Assembly (NCBI RefSeq): GCF_027622945.1
Contig: NZ_JAPZVQ010000007.1
Coordinates: forward strand, 186,001-250,000
Direction: 5' to 3'
DNA from: Glycomyces lechevalierae
GTDB taxonomy: Bacteria > Actinomycetota > Actinomycetes > Mycobacteriales > Micromonosporaceae
Length of the DNA: 64,000 nt
Part shown: positions 50,174 through 59,339 of the stretch, one piece after another
Numbering within the stretch: the first letter of the stretch is position 1
Layout: each line of letters starts with the position of its first letter
Made by a program: the position numbers and the translations under genes
The notes under the pieces: generated by a model
Told to the model about the DNA's origin: nothing
Seen by the model: only the letters and a program-made list of their open reading frames with translations
The model's database searches: none

Positions 50174-50196
50174 CACAGTGCCAGGATGGCACTGTG
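50174..50196. promoter_or_regulatory. perfect palindrome overlapping the start of the second LacI gene
   Basis: CACAGTGCC (50174-50182) and GGCACTGTG (50188-50196) are perfect 9-bp arms around AGGAT. The right arm contains the proposed GTG start and the centre contains its AGGA ribosome site, so a bound repressor would block initiation and an RNA hairpin would hide the site. Confidence 0.65.
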
Positions 50197-51267
50197 ACCA
50201 CCGACCCTGCCACCGACGACCGGTCCCCCAGCGCACCGACCCGACCGTCGGCGGCCACGCTCCGCGATGTCGCCGAGGCCGCCGGGGTCTCCAAGGCCTC
50301 AGCCTCCCGTGCTCTCGACCCGGCCTCCCAGTACGTGTCGTCAAGCACGCGTGCGCGCGTCCTGGACGCCGCCGAGCGCCTGGGCTACCGGCCGAACGCG
50401 TCCGCTCGGGCCACGACCACCGGCGCGACCGCGATGGTGGCTGTGCTTGTCTCCGACATCCGCGACCCTTACAACGCCGAGATCGTGCACGGAGTGATCG
50501 AGCAGGCGGGCGTCTCCGGACTCGTGGCCACCTTCGCCGGGACCGACCACGCCATCGACGACGAGATCCGGGTCGTGCGCATGATGCGCAGTCTCAGGCC
50601 GCACGCCATGATCCTGACCGGCACCCGCAGCGGCTCGACCGTCTCACGGACATCCCTTGAGGCGGAACTCGAGCGCTACACGCAGGAGGGGGGCCGGGTC
50701 GTGGTCGCCGGAGACGACGAGCTGCCCTTCGACACCGTCGTCGTCCCCCGCCGACGAGGTGCGTCGGCACTCGTCGCCGAACTGTTCCGCCTCGGCTACC
50801 GGTCGCCCGCCCTGATCCGGCCCGACCGCGATTCGGCGGCCGCACGCCAGTGGGAGGACGGTGTCCTCGAGGCCGCCGACCGACTGGGAATGCGGATCGA
50901 GCGCGGCGACACCGTGCGCGCGCCCATGACCCGTGACGGTGGGTACGATGCTGCCGCGCGCCTCCTCGCAAGGCGGCCCGAACACCTCGACGTGGTCCTC
51001 GCCGCCACTGACGCGATGGCCATCGGGGCGATGACCGCGATGCGCGACGCGGGCCTGGCTCCGGGTGCCGGGATCGGCGTCGCCGGGTTCGACGATGTCG
51101 TCGGCGCCGAGGACGTCACCCCGGATCTGACCAGTGTGGATCTTGCTCTGGCGCGTGTGGGCGCCGCCGCGGTGGAACTCGCATTGACCGGGCCCGGCGA
51201 TCACCGAAGGATCGAATTCGAGCCTCGGGTCGTCGTTCGGGGCACCACCCCCGCCCGCCTTGGCTGA
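50194..51267 (+). CDS. LacI family regulator, divergent partner
   Basis: 357 residues from a GTG at 50194 with AGGA 7 nt upstream; an ATG at 50098 in the same frame is the less likely start. The helix-turn-helix is ATLRDVAEAAGVSKASASRALD with the hinge YRPNASARA. The effector-domain end is IGVAGFDDVVGAEDVTPDLTSVDLAL. It precedes the GH16 and GH5 genes on the same strand and is divergent from another LacI gene, so it may regulate these hydrolases. The palindrome at 50174-50196 suggests autoregulation. Confidence 0.85.
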   Translation: MTTDPATDDRSPSAPTRPSAATLRDVAEAAGVSKASASRALDPASQYVSSSTRARVLDAAERLGYRPNASARATTTGATAMVAVLVSDIRDPYNAEIVHGVIEQAGVSGLVATFAGTDHAIDDEIRVVRMMRSLRPHAMILTGTRSGSTVSRTSLEAELERYTQEGGRVVVAGDDELPFDTVVVPRRRGASALVAELFRLGYRSPALIRPDRDSAAARQWEDGVLEAADRLGMRIERGDTVRAPMTRDGGYDAAARLLARRPEHLDVVLAATDAMAIGAMTAMRDAGLAPGAGIGVAGFDDVVGAEDVTPDLTSVDLALARVGAAAVELALTGPGDHRRIEFEPRVVVRGTTPARLG

Positions 51268-51325
51268 CACCGCATCGGCGATGTGCGCGTTATGAAACCG
51301 TAATCTAAATATCGACACATGTAAA

Positions 51326-51351
51326 TTGACAGATTCTGGAACCGTTGTCAT
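51326..51351 (+). promoter_or_regulatory. promoter/operator block shared with the SGNH gene (copy B)
   Basis: TTGACA (51326-51331) is followed by GATTCTGGAACCGTTGT as a 17-nt spacer and a -10-like CATTCT. It differs from the copy at 48934-48959 at one base. It lies about 150 bp before the GH16 start. Confidence 0.75.
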
Positions 51352-51477
51352 TCTGATTCTGAAGTTCCACGGCGATCGCTGCGCGTCTCCGACAGCCCTG
51401 CCCGGCGTCGGCGGCAAGGGCGCTTCGCTCACTGCTTGCACCTTCCCTATGCAGGACATCCTCCGAAGGAGACCCTC

Positions 51478-52737
51478 ATGGCTTTCGATCCCAAACGCGT
51501 CAAACTCGCCCGCCGCGGCCTATTCGCGGGCGGCGGCGCCCTCGCCTTGTCGGCGTTCCTGGAAGCCTCCGCGTCCGCCGCGGAGATGCCTCCGAACCCG
51601 CTTGAAAAGACGGGGTGGATCCTCGACCGGCACGACGAGTTCGACACCGGCAGCCTGGACGGGAACCTGTGGATCCCGAGATACCTGGAATCTCGGACCA
51701 CCGTCGAACGATCGACCGCGCGATACGGGTTCCGCAACGACGCCCTCGTGCTCCGCATCGACGACGACCAGCCCACCTACTACAGCGGCAACCCCATGAA
51801 AGTCTCGAGCGTCCAAACCGGCCAGCGGACGAACCTGCACAAGGACAACGAGTTCGACCACTCGATCCCCACCGACATGAAGTACACGCCCCAGTACGGC
51901 TACTTCGAGGTGCGTGCGAAGAGCTCCGCAAGGAGCGGCATCCACACCGCGTTCTGGCTGACCGGCCGACAGGACGCATGGGAGCAGCGCGGAGAAGTCG
52001 ACGTCGTCGAGCACGCAGGCATCCATGGGAAGAGCAAGTTCAACTGGAACCTCTTCAGTTGGTCGGACCCGAACCTCTCCACTCACACAGAGCAGGTCGG
52101 CGTCGGCTTCGACATGACCACAGAAATGCACATCTACGCCCTCGAGTGGACGCCGACCCAGTTCAAGCTCTACATCGACAACGTCCTGACCAGGACCATC
52201 AACCAGTCCTTCACCTATCCGGCCGTCTTCTACCTGGGCATTTACGAGCACGCCGACTGGACCGGAACGGTCGACCCCAACGACACCCGGCCGAAGGAAC
52301 TGGTCGTCGACTACTTCCGCGCCTACAAGCCGGCCGCCAACGCCGCCGATCCCCGCAGCGGCCAGACCTACCGACTCCGCAACGTCTCGACCGGGCTGTA
52401 CCTCGACTCCGGCGCCGCCGGCGCGGTCGCCCTCGAGGCGGGCAGCACCTACGACGACCAGCTTTGGACGCTCACCGAGCAGCAGCAGGGTTACTGGACG
52501 ATCGACAACGTCAGGACAGGCCGCGGATACCTCGACACCGACCCGGACGGCAAGGTCATCTGGGGCGACGCCCGCGTCGGCGATGACACGCTCTGGGCGG
52601 TCACACCGGTCTCCGGCGGATTCCGGATCGACAACAAGCAGAGCGGTCGCGGCTTCCTCTACGGATCGGGCACCTCGGTCATGTGGAACGCCGGAACGGC
52701 GGACGCTAACACCGTCTGGGCACTCGAACGGAGGTAG
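51478..52737 (+). CDS. secreted glycoside hydrolase family 16 with C-terminal ricin-like domain
   Basis: 419 residues. A Tat-type signal (KLARRGLFAGGGALALSAF) ends near ASAAEM. The GH16 domain, about residues 40-290, has the catalytic ExDxxE as GEVDVVEHAG. The C-terminal ~125 residues form a beta-trefoil-like domain (YRLRNVSTGLYLDSG, IDNKQSGRGFLYG). The enzyme should be an endo-acting beta-glucanase, galactanase or related hydrolase. The ATG at 51478 follows GAAGGAG. GH5 follows 112 bp later on the same strand and may share its transcript. Confidence 0.87.
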   Translation: MAFDPKRVKLARRGLFAGGGALALSAFLEASASAAEMPPNPLEKTGWILDRHDEFDTGSLDGNLWIPRYLESRTTVERSTARYGFRNDALVLRIDDDQPTYYSGNPMKVSSVQTGQRTNLHKDNEFDHSIPTDMKYTPQYGYFEVRAKSSARSGIHTAFWLTGRQDAWEQRGEVDVVEHAGIHGKSKFNWNLFSWSDPNLSTHTEQVGVGFDMTTEMHIYALEWTPTQFKLYIDNVLTRTINQSFTYPAVFYLGIYEHADWTGTVDPNDTRPKELVVDYFRAYKPAANAADPRSGQTYRLRNVSTGLYLDSGAAGAVALEAGSTYDDQLWTLTEQQQGYWTIDNVRTGRGYLDTDPDGKVIWGDARVGDDTLWAVTPVSGGFRIDNKQSGRGFLYGSGTSVMWNAGTADANTVWALERR

Positions 52738-52849
52738 CTCATCTCCTCTGAGCGCGATCGAACAGCGACGACCGGCATCGCCGACGCAGCTCGGCACCAG
52801 ACGTCCGAGCATCAGGATCAAGAGAGAAGACTTGAAAGGAGAACTGCTG

Positions 52850-54445
52850 GTGGGTTCGATGAAGAGAAGGCTCAGGGCGGCGTTCGTCGCGGTGATGCTG
52901 GCGGTCGGCGTCTCGGTCACCGGCTGGACGTCCCCAGCCTCGGCCGACACCATGACGCAGCGCAACGCCTCGCAGATCATCGCCGACATGGGCGCCGGCT
53001 GGAACCTCGGCAACAGCCTGGAGGCCAACGCCAACGGCGTCCCGAACGAGACCGCCTGGAACAACCCGACCGTGACCCAAGCGCTGATCGACAGCGTCCA
53101 GGCCGCAGGGTTCGACACCATCCGAATCCCGGTCTCCTATCTGAACCACATCGGCTCCGGCCCGAACTACACCATCAACGCCTCTTGGCTCAACCGCGTC
53201 CAGCAGGTCGTCGACTACGCCTACGACCGGGGCATGCACGTGGTCATCAACATGCACGGCGACGGCTACAAGACTGTCACCGGCTCCTGGCTCATCTGCG
53301 ACGCCTCGAACCAGGCGACCATCAAGGACAAGTACCAGAAGGCGTGGCAGCAGATCGCCACCCGCTTCCGCGACTACGACCAGCGCCTGATCCTCGAGTC
53401 CATGAACGAGAACTTCGACGGGCAGTACGGCAACCCCACCCAGCCCTGCTATTCGAATATCAACGCCTACAACCAGATCTTCGTCGACACCGTGCGCCAG
53501 ACCGGCGGGAACAACACCTCCCGGTGGCTGCTCGTCCCCGGCTGGAACACCAACATCGACTACACCACCGGGAACTACGGGTTCGCGATCCCCACGGACA
53601 ACCACCGCTCGCCCTCCATCCCCAGCGGCGAGAAGCGGATCATGATCTCCGTGCACTACTACGCCCCCTGGGACTTCGCCGGCGAGGAGAACGGCACCAT
53701 CACCCAATGGGGCCCCGGCGCGACCAACCCGTCCAAGACCTCCACCTGGGGCCAGGCCGACTACATGGACTCCCAGATGAAAAAGACCTACGACGCGTTC
53801 GTCTCCAAGGGGTACCCGGTCGTCGTCGGCGAGTACGGCTCGATCGACAAGTCCTCGCACGACTCGGCGAACAACCGCTACCGGCAGGACTTCGCGCGCA
53901 CCATGGTGTCCACTTCCAAGAAGTACGGCGCCGCCACCATCTACTGGGACAACGGCGTCAACGGGAAGTACGGGTTCGGCCTGTTCAACCGCTCGAACAA
54001 CGCGGTGACCCAGCAGGGCATCATCGACGCCATCATGAACGGCCTCGGCGGCGGCCAGCCGTCCGGCTCCACCGCGATCGTGGGCGCCGCCTCCAACCGC
54101 TGCCTCGACATCCCGAACTCCTCGACGACCAACGGCACCCAGGCGCAGCTGTGGGACTGCAATCAGCGGTCCAACCAGCAGTTCACCCGCACGTCCGCCG
54201 GTGAGCTGAAAGTGAGCGGCAAGTGCCTCGAAGCGGCCGGATGGGGCACCGCCAACGGCACCAAGGCCGCGATCTGGGACTGCACGGGCGGCGCGAACCA
54301 GCGCTGGAACGTCAACTCCAACGGCACCATCACGAACGCCCACAACGGACTCTGCCTGGACGCGAGCGGGGCCGCCACCGCCAACGGCACCCCGATCATC
54401 CTCTGGACCTGCAATGGCGGCAGCAACCAACGCTGGGCCCTCTGA
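52850..54445 (+). CDS. secreted GH5 endoglucanase with CBM13 domain
   Basis: 531 residues. A Sec signal (RRLRAAFVAVMLAVGVSVTGW) ends at ASADT. The GH5 barrel shows GAGWNLGNSLEA, the acid/base in ESMNENFDG, HYYAPWDF and the nucleophile in VVVGEYGSID. The C-terminal ~120 residues are a ricin-type trefoil with three QxW-like repeats (NQQFT, NQRWN, NQRWAL) and paired Cys. GTG at 52850 is chosen because AAAGGAG lies 8 nt before it; the ATG three codons later is too far from that site. A strong terminator follows. Function: cellulose or beta-glucan cleavage. Confidence 0.92.
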   Translation: MGSMKRRLRAAFVAVMLAVGVSVTGWTSPASADTMTQRNASQIIADMGAGWNLGNSLEANANGVPNETAWNNPTVTQALIDSVQAAGFDTIRIPVSYLNHIGSGPNYTINASWLNRVQQVVDYAYDRGMHVVINMHGDGYKTVTGSWLICDASNQATIKDKYQKAWQQIATRFRDYDQRLILESMNENFDGQYGNPTQPCYSNINAYNQIFVDTVRQTGGNNTSRWLLVPGWNTNIDYTTGNYGFAIPTDNHRSPSIPSGEKRIMISVHYYAPWDFAGEENGTITQWGPGATNPSKTSTWGQADYMDSQMKKTYDAFVSKGYPVVVGEYGSIDKSSHDSANNRYRQDFARTMVSTSKKYGAATIYWDNGVNGKYGFGLFNRSNNAVTQQGIIDAIMNGLGGGQPSGSTAIVGAASNRCLDIPNSSTTNGTQAQLWDCNQRSNQQFTRTSAGELKVSGKCLEAAGWGTANGTKAAIWDCTGGANQRWNVNSNGTITNAHNGLCLDASGAATANGTPIILWTCNGGSNQRWAL

Positions 54446-54473
54446 AGGACCCGCAGAAGCTGAAGGCGGTGAA

Positions 54474-54529
54474 GGGGTCTCTGATTCGATGTTGTTGTCC
54501 CACAAGACGAACAACAGAATCAGAGGCCC
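54474..54529 (+). terminator. long hairpin terminator after the GH5 gene
   Basis: GGGTCTCTGATTC (54475-54487) pairs with GAATCAGAGGCCC (54517-54529) with one G-U pair, and the inner TGTTGTT and AACAACA pair as well. It starts 29 bp after the stop codon. Confidence 0.82.
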
Positions 54530-54601
54530 TCGCGGCACCCCGCGAAGAACCCTGGCGAAGAGTCCAGTCACTTCACCAGGCATCGCAAAGCCGAGGTCGC
54601 C

Positions 54602-54796
54602 GAGCTCGACCCGGTCGGACTTCGGGTCGCGCTCGGCGCGCGGGGTATAGGGGTCTTTCGCGTAGTAGCCCCATTCGCCTGCGGCGCTGCGGTACTGACG
54701 GGCCCCGTCAGGGCGGATGCGGCGGTCGCGTTCGCGTCGGTACCGCTCTCGGATCGATTCGAGTTCGATCGGTGCTGCGATGGATGCTGTCGTCAA
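54602..54796 (-). pseudogene. N-terminal remnant of a flavin-containing monooxygenase
   Basis: From the ATG at 54796 the minus strand encodes IRERYRRERDRRIRPDGARQY, then GEWGYYAKDPYTPRAERDPKSDRVE. This is the pre-Rossmann segment typical of FAD/NADPH Baeyer-Villiger-type monooxygenases. The expected GxGxxG flavin motif should follow at once but is absent; the reading frame turns into unrelated sequence. The assignment rests on this short motif. Confidence 0.5.
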
Positions 54797-55101
54797 TCGT
54801 GGTGAACGAGACCACGACCGCGAGCGGCCTCGCCGAGGAGTTCGACGTCGCCCTGCCCACGATGTCCCGGCTCCTGGACAAGCTCGTGCGTCAGCAGCTC
54901 GTCGTCCGCGCCTCCGACGACGGCGACCAGCGGGTGCGCCGCCTCGTGCCGACGAAACTCGGTCGCGCCATCGTCGCCGAGATCCTCGGCTCCCGCCCTG
55001 AACTGCGCCGCGACGTCCTCGAAGGACTCTCCCTCGACGAACTTCGCGGCCTGGAGATCGGCATGCGCGCCGTCAACCGGGAACTGCAACGCCGGCGCTG
55101 A
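54784..55101 (+). pseudogene. MarR-type regulator lacking its N-terminal dimerisation helix
   Basis: 105 residues from the ATG at 54784. The winged helix-turn-helix is intact (ASGLAEEFDVALPTMSRLLDKLVRQQLVVRASDDGDQRVRRLVPT), followed by the last helix (LSLDELRGLEIGMRAVNRELQ). MarR proteins usually have about 35-40 more N-terminal residues for the dimer interface. Those are missing, and the start overlaps the monooxygenase remnant on the other strand. It is probably non-functional, although a short MarR-like protein is possible. Confidence 0.6.
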
Positions 55102-55121
55102 GATGCGGCTTCGCGGGTCTC

Positions 55122-55799
55122 CTAGGGGCCCATGGCGATGCGAGGCGCCAGCCCGGACTCGTAAGCGAAGACGACGAGTTGGGCGCGGTCCCGGGCGCCG
55201 GTCTTCATCATGGCGCGGTTGACGTGGGTCTTGGCGGTGGCGGGGCTGATGAACAGGCGCTCGCCGATCTCGTCGTTGGAAAGCCCGGCGGCGACGAGCA
55301 CGGTGATCTCGCGTTCCCGGTCGGTGAGGTCGTCGATGCCGGGCACCTGCCGCTTCCGGGTCGGTTCGGGTTCGGCGACAACGCGTTCGATGAGCGCTCT
55401 CGTCGCTTTGGGAGAGAGCAGGCGCTCGCCGGACGCGACCGTGCGGATCGCGGCGATGAGCGACTCCGGCTCGACGCCTTTGCCGAGGAAGCCGGAGGCG
55501 CCCGCGCGGAGTGCGGCGACGACGAGGTCGTCGGTCTCGAACGTGGTGAGGACGAGGATCTTGACGCCCGCCAGATCCGGGTCGGCGGTGATGCGGCGGG
55601 TCGCTTCGATGCCGTCCATGTCGGGCATGCGCAGATCCATGACCACGAGGTCGGCCCGGGTGCTCCGGGCGAGGCGTACGGCCTCGAGTCCGGTGGCGGC
55701 GTCGCCGACCACTTCGATGTCGGGCACGGCGTCGAGGAGGAGCTTGAACGTAGCGCGCAGCAGCGCCTGGTCGTCGGCGAGGATGACCCGGATCGTCAT
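55122..55799 (-). CDS. NarL/LuxR-type response regulator
   Basis: 225 residues. The receiver domain has acidic residues DD near 9-10, phospho-acceptor Asp55 in LVVMDLRMPD and a Lys in LGKGVEP. The LuxR helix-turn-helix is LTDREREITVLVAAGLSNDEIGERLFISPATAKTHV. Its ATG overlaps the stop of the kinase gene (ATGA), so the pair is co-translated. It is last in the exporter-kinase-regulator operon and likely controls the MMPL exporter. Confidence 0.93.
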   Translation of the reverse strand: MTIRVILADDQALLRATFKLLLDAVPDIEVVGDAATGLEAVRLARSTRADLVVMDLRMPDMDGIEATRRITADPDLAGVKILVLTTFETDDLVVAALRAGASGFLGKGVEPESLIAAIRTVASGERLLSPKATRALIERVVAEPEPTRKRQVPGIDDLTDREREITVLVAAGLSNDEIGERLFISPATAKTHVNRAMMKTGARDRAQLVVFAYESGLAPRIAMGP

Positions 55800-57043
55800 G
55801 TGTCAGTGCCTTTCACATCGGTGTCCTTCTCGGTGATGGGCAGGACGGCGTGGACTTCGAACCAGCGCCCGGGCAGGAGTCCTGCGGCGAGGTGGCCGCC
55901 GGCGGCCGCTGCGCGCTCGCGCATGCCGATGAGCCCGTGTCCGGTCCCGGCCGGGGCCGGAGCGCCGTCCGGTTCCGCCGAGTTGGCGATGCGCAGATCG
56001 AGGCCGTCGGCGGTCCAGTCGAAGTGGATGGTCACCGGAGCGCCGGGGGCGTGCTTGGCCGCGTTCGTCAACGACTCCTGCACGATCCGGTATGCGGCGA
56101 AGTCGGCCTGCTGGTCCATCCGCGCCTTCGCACCGGTCTCCACGACTCCGATCGACGCGCCCGTACTCCGGTAGGCGGCGAGCAGGTCGTCGAGCCGGTC
56201 GAGCCCCGGCACCGGCCGCAGCGCCGATTCGGGACGGTCCGCGGGCGCGTTGTCGCCGTGGCGGAGCAGCCCGACGGTGGCACGGAGTTCGTCGATCGCG
56301 GCGCCGGTGTGCTTCGTGATGTCATGGAGTGCGGTCGCAGCGGCGGTCGGATCGGTGCGGAGCAGGTAGCCGGCGACGCCGGCCTGGGCGTTCACGAGCG
56401 TGAGGTTGTGGGCGAGCACGTCGTGGAGTTCGCGGGCGATGCGCATCCTCTCAGCGAGCACGGCCTCCCGCATGGCGTTCTCCCGTTCGTCCGCTTCGCG
56501 TTGGAGCCGTTCCCGGCGCCCGTAGACCGCGGCGCCGATGGCGGTGGCGATGACGACGAGGTTGAGCACCGCCAGGTCGGTCGTGAGGATCGGGCCCGAC
56601 TGGTTGAAGATCCCGACGAGGAACAGCACGGTCCCCGCCGATCCCCCGGCCGTCCACCCGATCCGCCATGGCAACCGCGAAGCGACCGTGTAGGCCGCGA
56701 CCATCGTCGCGAGCGGCACCGGCTGGTACGCGCCGATCGACAAGTGCTGCAGCGAACCCGAGTCAACGAAGAACGCGAGGTGCACGGCCTCGACGGCCGT
56801 GGTCGCCGCGAGCGCCGGCAGCGGCCAGCGGTCGCGCAGCAGCAGCGGGAGCCACGCCGCGACCGTGATCGCGACCAGACCGGGGCCCGGCAGTTCGAAC
56901 CCGCCGGTGCGCAGCGAAGCGGTGAGCAGCATGAACGGCAGCATCGCGACGGTGAGCGCACGTCCCGCCGGGGCGGGGCGCGCGACGCGTCCCGCCCCGG
57001 CGACGGAGCGTGCCAGCCGGGCGAGGCCCGAGCGTGCGGTCAT
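55796..57043 (-). CDS. sensor histidine kinase (HisKA_3 type)
   Basis: 415 residues. The N-terminal membrane region has about five hydrophobic helices up to residue 165. The H-box is RIARELHDVLAHNLTLVNAQAG, and the ATP domain is ESLTNAAKHAPG with GHGLIGMRERAAAAGG. It phosphorylates the adjacent NarL-type regulator. The short extracytoplasmic loops suggest an intramembrane-sensing kinase that responds to envelope or drug stress. It starts at the ATG at 57043, overlapping the exporter stop by 4 nt. Confidence 0.92.
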   Translation of the reverse strand: MTARSGLARLARSVAGAGRVARPAPAGRALTVAMLPFMLLTASLRTGGFELPGPGLVAITVAAWLPLLLRDRWPLPALAATTAVEAVHLAFFVDSGSLQHLSIGAYQPVPLATMVAAYTVASRLPWRIGWTAGGSAGTVLFLVGIFNQSGPILTTDLAVLNLVVIATAIGAAVYGRRERLQREADERENAMREAVLAERMRIARELHDVLAHNLTLVNAQAGVAGYLLRTDPTAAATALHDITKHTGAAIDELRATVGLLRHGDNAPADRPESALRPVPGLDRLDDLLAAYRSTGASIGVVETGAKARMDQQADFAAYRIVQESLTNAAKHAPGAPVTIHFDWTADGLDLRIANSAEPDGAPAPAGTGHGLIGMRERAAAAGGHLAAGLLPGRWFEVHAVLPITEKDTDVKGTDT

Positions 57044-59235
57044 TCGGTCTCCTCATGGCGGCCGCGGTACCCGCCGACCCCGGCCAGCGGCCGCTCAGCC
57101 TCGGCGCTGCCCGGTTCGGGCGCGCCCTCGACGGACAGATGCGGCGTGACGCGATCGGCCCACCCAGGGTACGACCAGGTGCGCGGCCCGATCAGGTGCA
57201 TGAGCGCGGGAACCAGGGCGAGTCGCACCACGAACGCGTCGACCAGGACCGCGATCGCCAGGCCGATGCCGATCGCCGAGACGATCCGCTCGCCGGAGAA
57301 CCCGAACGAGGCGAACACGCACAGCATGATCGCGGCGGCCACCGCGATGACCTGCCCGGTCTCCCGCATCCCGACCGCGACCGACCCGTGGTGCTCCCTG
57401 GTGCGGCCCCACTCCTCGTGCATGCGGCTCACCAGGAACACCTGGTAGTCCATGGAGAGCCCGAACAGGACGCCCACCACGACGACCGGCACGATGTACA
57501 TCACCGGCGCGCCCGTGCCTACCTTCAGCAGCTCTGCGCCCCAACCGAACTGGAAGATCGCCGTGATCGCGCCCAAGCCCACTGCTATCGTCGCGAGGTT
57601 GCTCAACGCGCCGATCAGCGGTACCAGGACGCTGCGGAAGGCCACGGCCAGCAGCAGGAACCCGAGCACGGCCACCAGGCCGAGATAGAGCGGCAGCCGT
57701 TCCATCAGGGCGTTACCGATGTCGAGGTTCGTCGCGGCCTCGCCGCCGACGTACACCTGCAGCGCGGTGCCGTCCTCCGCGGCAGGGACGACCTCGCCGC
57801 GCAGCGTCTCGACCAGGTGCTGCGTCTCCACGGTCTGCGCGCTCGTCGCCGGCGTCACCGAGGCGACCGCGATACTCTGGCCCGGCTGGACCGGCGCGGC
57901 CGACACCGCTGCGACATCGTCGACGTCGTTCATGTCGGCGACCAGCGCCTCGAACGCCGCCGCCGAAGCCGCGTCAGGGGTCTTGGCGACCACCAGCAGT
58001 GTGGCGTCGAAGCCCTCGCCGAACGCCGGGGACATCAGGTCGAAGTACTCGCGGCCGCGTGAGCCGACCGGGTCGCTGCTCGCGTCTGCGTTGCCCACGC
58101 GCATGCTCAGTGCCGGCATCGCCAGCGCGATCAGGACGACCAGTCCGGTGACGGCGATGCCTCGCGGCGCCCAGCCCACGATCCGGGCCCACAAGGAGGC
58201 CACGACCGGGGGCGTTTCCGCGACGGTGCCGCCGTTGCGGAGCCGGGCCCGCTGGCGCTTGGACAGGGCGCGGTGACCGATCATGCCGAGCAGGGCCGGC
58301 AGCAGTGTGAGGGCCGCGGCGACGGTGAAGAGGACCGTGACGGCGGCGGCTTGGGCCATGCCGGTGAGCAGGCCGAGGTTCACGACGAACATGCCCAGCA
58401 GCGCGATGATCACCGTGAGGCCGGCGAAGACGACGGCTCGGCCGGAGGTGTTGAGCGCCTTCGTGATCGCTTCGGGAACCGTGGCTCCCGCCAGAAGCGC
58501 CTTGCGGTAGCGGTTGACGATGAAGAGCGCGTAGTCGATGCCGACGCCGAGGCCGATCAGCGCGCCCATGGTCAGCGAGGTGGCGGACAGGTCGACCAGG
58601 TGGGCGCCGAGCATGACGGCCAGGAGCGAGGCGCCGACGCCGACGACGCCGGTGATGATGGGCAGCACCGCGGCCCAGATCGACCGGAACACCAGGAACA
58701 TGAGCACGAACGCGGCGAGGACGCCGACGATCTCGGTGCCTTGGGAGGGTTCGGGCTGTTCGGTGAACGCCTGCCCGCCCAGGCCGACTTCGTAGGAGCC
58801 GCCGAGGTCTTCGGCGGTGGCGCGGATCGCGTCGGTGTCGGCGTCCTCGGTGAGGGCGACAGTGGCGTAGGCGGTGTGCTCGGCGGTGTCGATCTGGGCT
58901 TCGGCGCCCTCGCCGTACGGGCTGACGACTGCTTCGACGCCCGGTTCGGCCGCGACTGCGGCGAGCATCGACGCGACCTGGTTCTGGACGGTCGGGTCGT
59001 CGATCGCCGTGTCGTCGGTGCGCCAGACGATGGTGCCGTTCTCGGTGCCCGATCCGGCACCTGCCTGGGCCAGGAGCGCGTACGCCTGGGAGGACTCGCT
59101 CTCGGGTAGGTCGGCGACGTCGGTGAAGGCGCTTCCGGCGCTCAGCGCGGCGGCGGCCAGGCCGATCAGGAGGACGATCCAGCCGGTCAGGACCATGTGT
59201 CGCCGCCGGAAGCACCAGCGGGCAAGTGCGGACAT
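57040..59235 (-). CDS. MMPL-family (RND-like) exporter
   Basis: 731 residues in two MMPL repeats: single helix, large extracytoplasmic loop, then clusters of helices. Visible motifs are GIDYALFIVNRYRKALLAG in the first half and GLSMDYQVFLVSRMHEEW in the second, the typical proton-relay helix-four regions. It exports lipids or drugs in actinobacteria. The ATG at 59235 follows GAGAGG; upstream frame is discarded. It is first in an operon with the kinase and regulator, so induction by its own substrate is plausible. Confidence 0.9.
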   Translation of the reverse strand: MSALARWCFRRRHMVLTGWIVLLIGLAAAALSAGSAFTDVADLPESESSQAYALLAQAGAGSGTENGTIVWRTDDTAIDDPTVQNQVASMLAAVAAEPGVEAVVSPYGEGAEAQIDTAEHTAYATVALTEDADTDAIRATAEDLGGSYEVGLGGQAFTEQPEPSQGTEIVGVLAAFVLMFLVFRSIWAAVLPIITGVVGVGASLLAVMLGAHLVDLSATSLTMGALIGLGVGIDYALFIVNRYRKALLAGATVPEAITKALNTSGRAVVFAGLTVIIALLGMFVVNLGLLTGMAQAAAVTVLFTVAAALTLLPALLGMIGHRALSKRQRARLRNGGTVAETPPVVASLWARIVGWAPRGIAVTGLVVLIALAMPALSMRVGNADASSDPVGSRGREYFDLMSPAFGEGFDATLLVVAKTPDAASAAAFEALVADMNDVDDVAAVSAAPVQPGQSIAVASVTPATSAQTVETQHLVETLRGEVVPAAEDGTALQVYVGGEAATNLDIGNALMERLPLYLGLVAVLGFLLLAVAFRSVLVPLIGALSNLATIAVGLGAITAIFQFGWGAELLKVGTGAPVMYIVPVVVVGVLFGLSMDYQVFLVSRMHEEWGRTREHHGSVAVGMRETGQVIAVAAAIMLCVFASFGFSGERIVSAIGIGLAIAVLVDAFVVRLALVPALMHLIGPRTWSYPGWADRVTPHLSVEGAPEPGSAEAERPLAGVGGYRGRHEETE

Positions 59236-59339
59236 GAGTGTGCCTCTCTGTGAATCGGTGGGAGGTCTCAAGTCTTCTTCCGCAGCGTGTTCTCGGCGTC
59301 GGCTCAGCGCGGTGTCCGCCGTACCGCATCCGCGGTACA

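Noticed and set aside
52739..54796. 685-codon minus-strand frame over the GH5 gene
   Set aside because: Only its first 65 or so codons resemble a real protein (monooxygenase remnant); the rest is antisense of GH5/CBM13.
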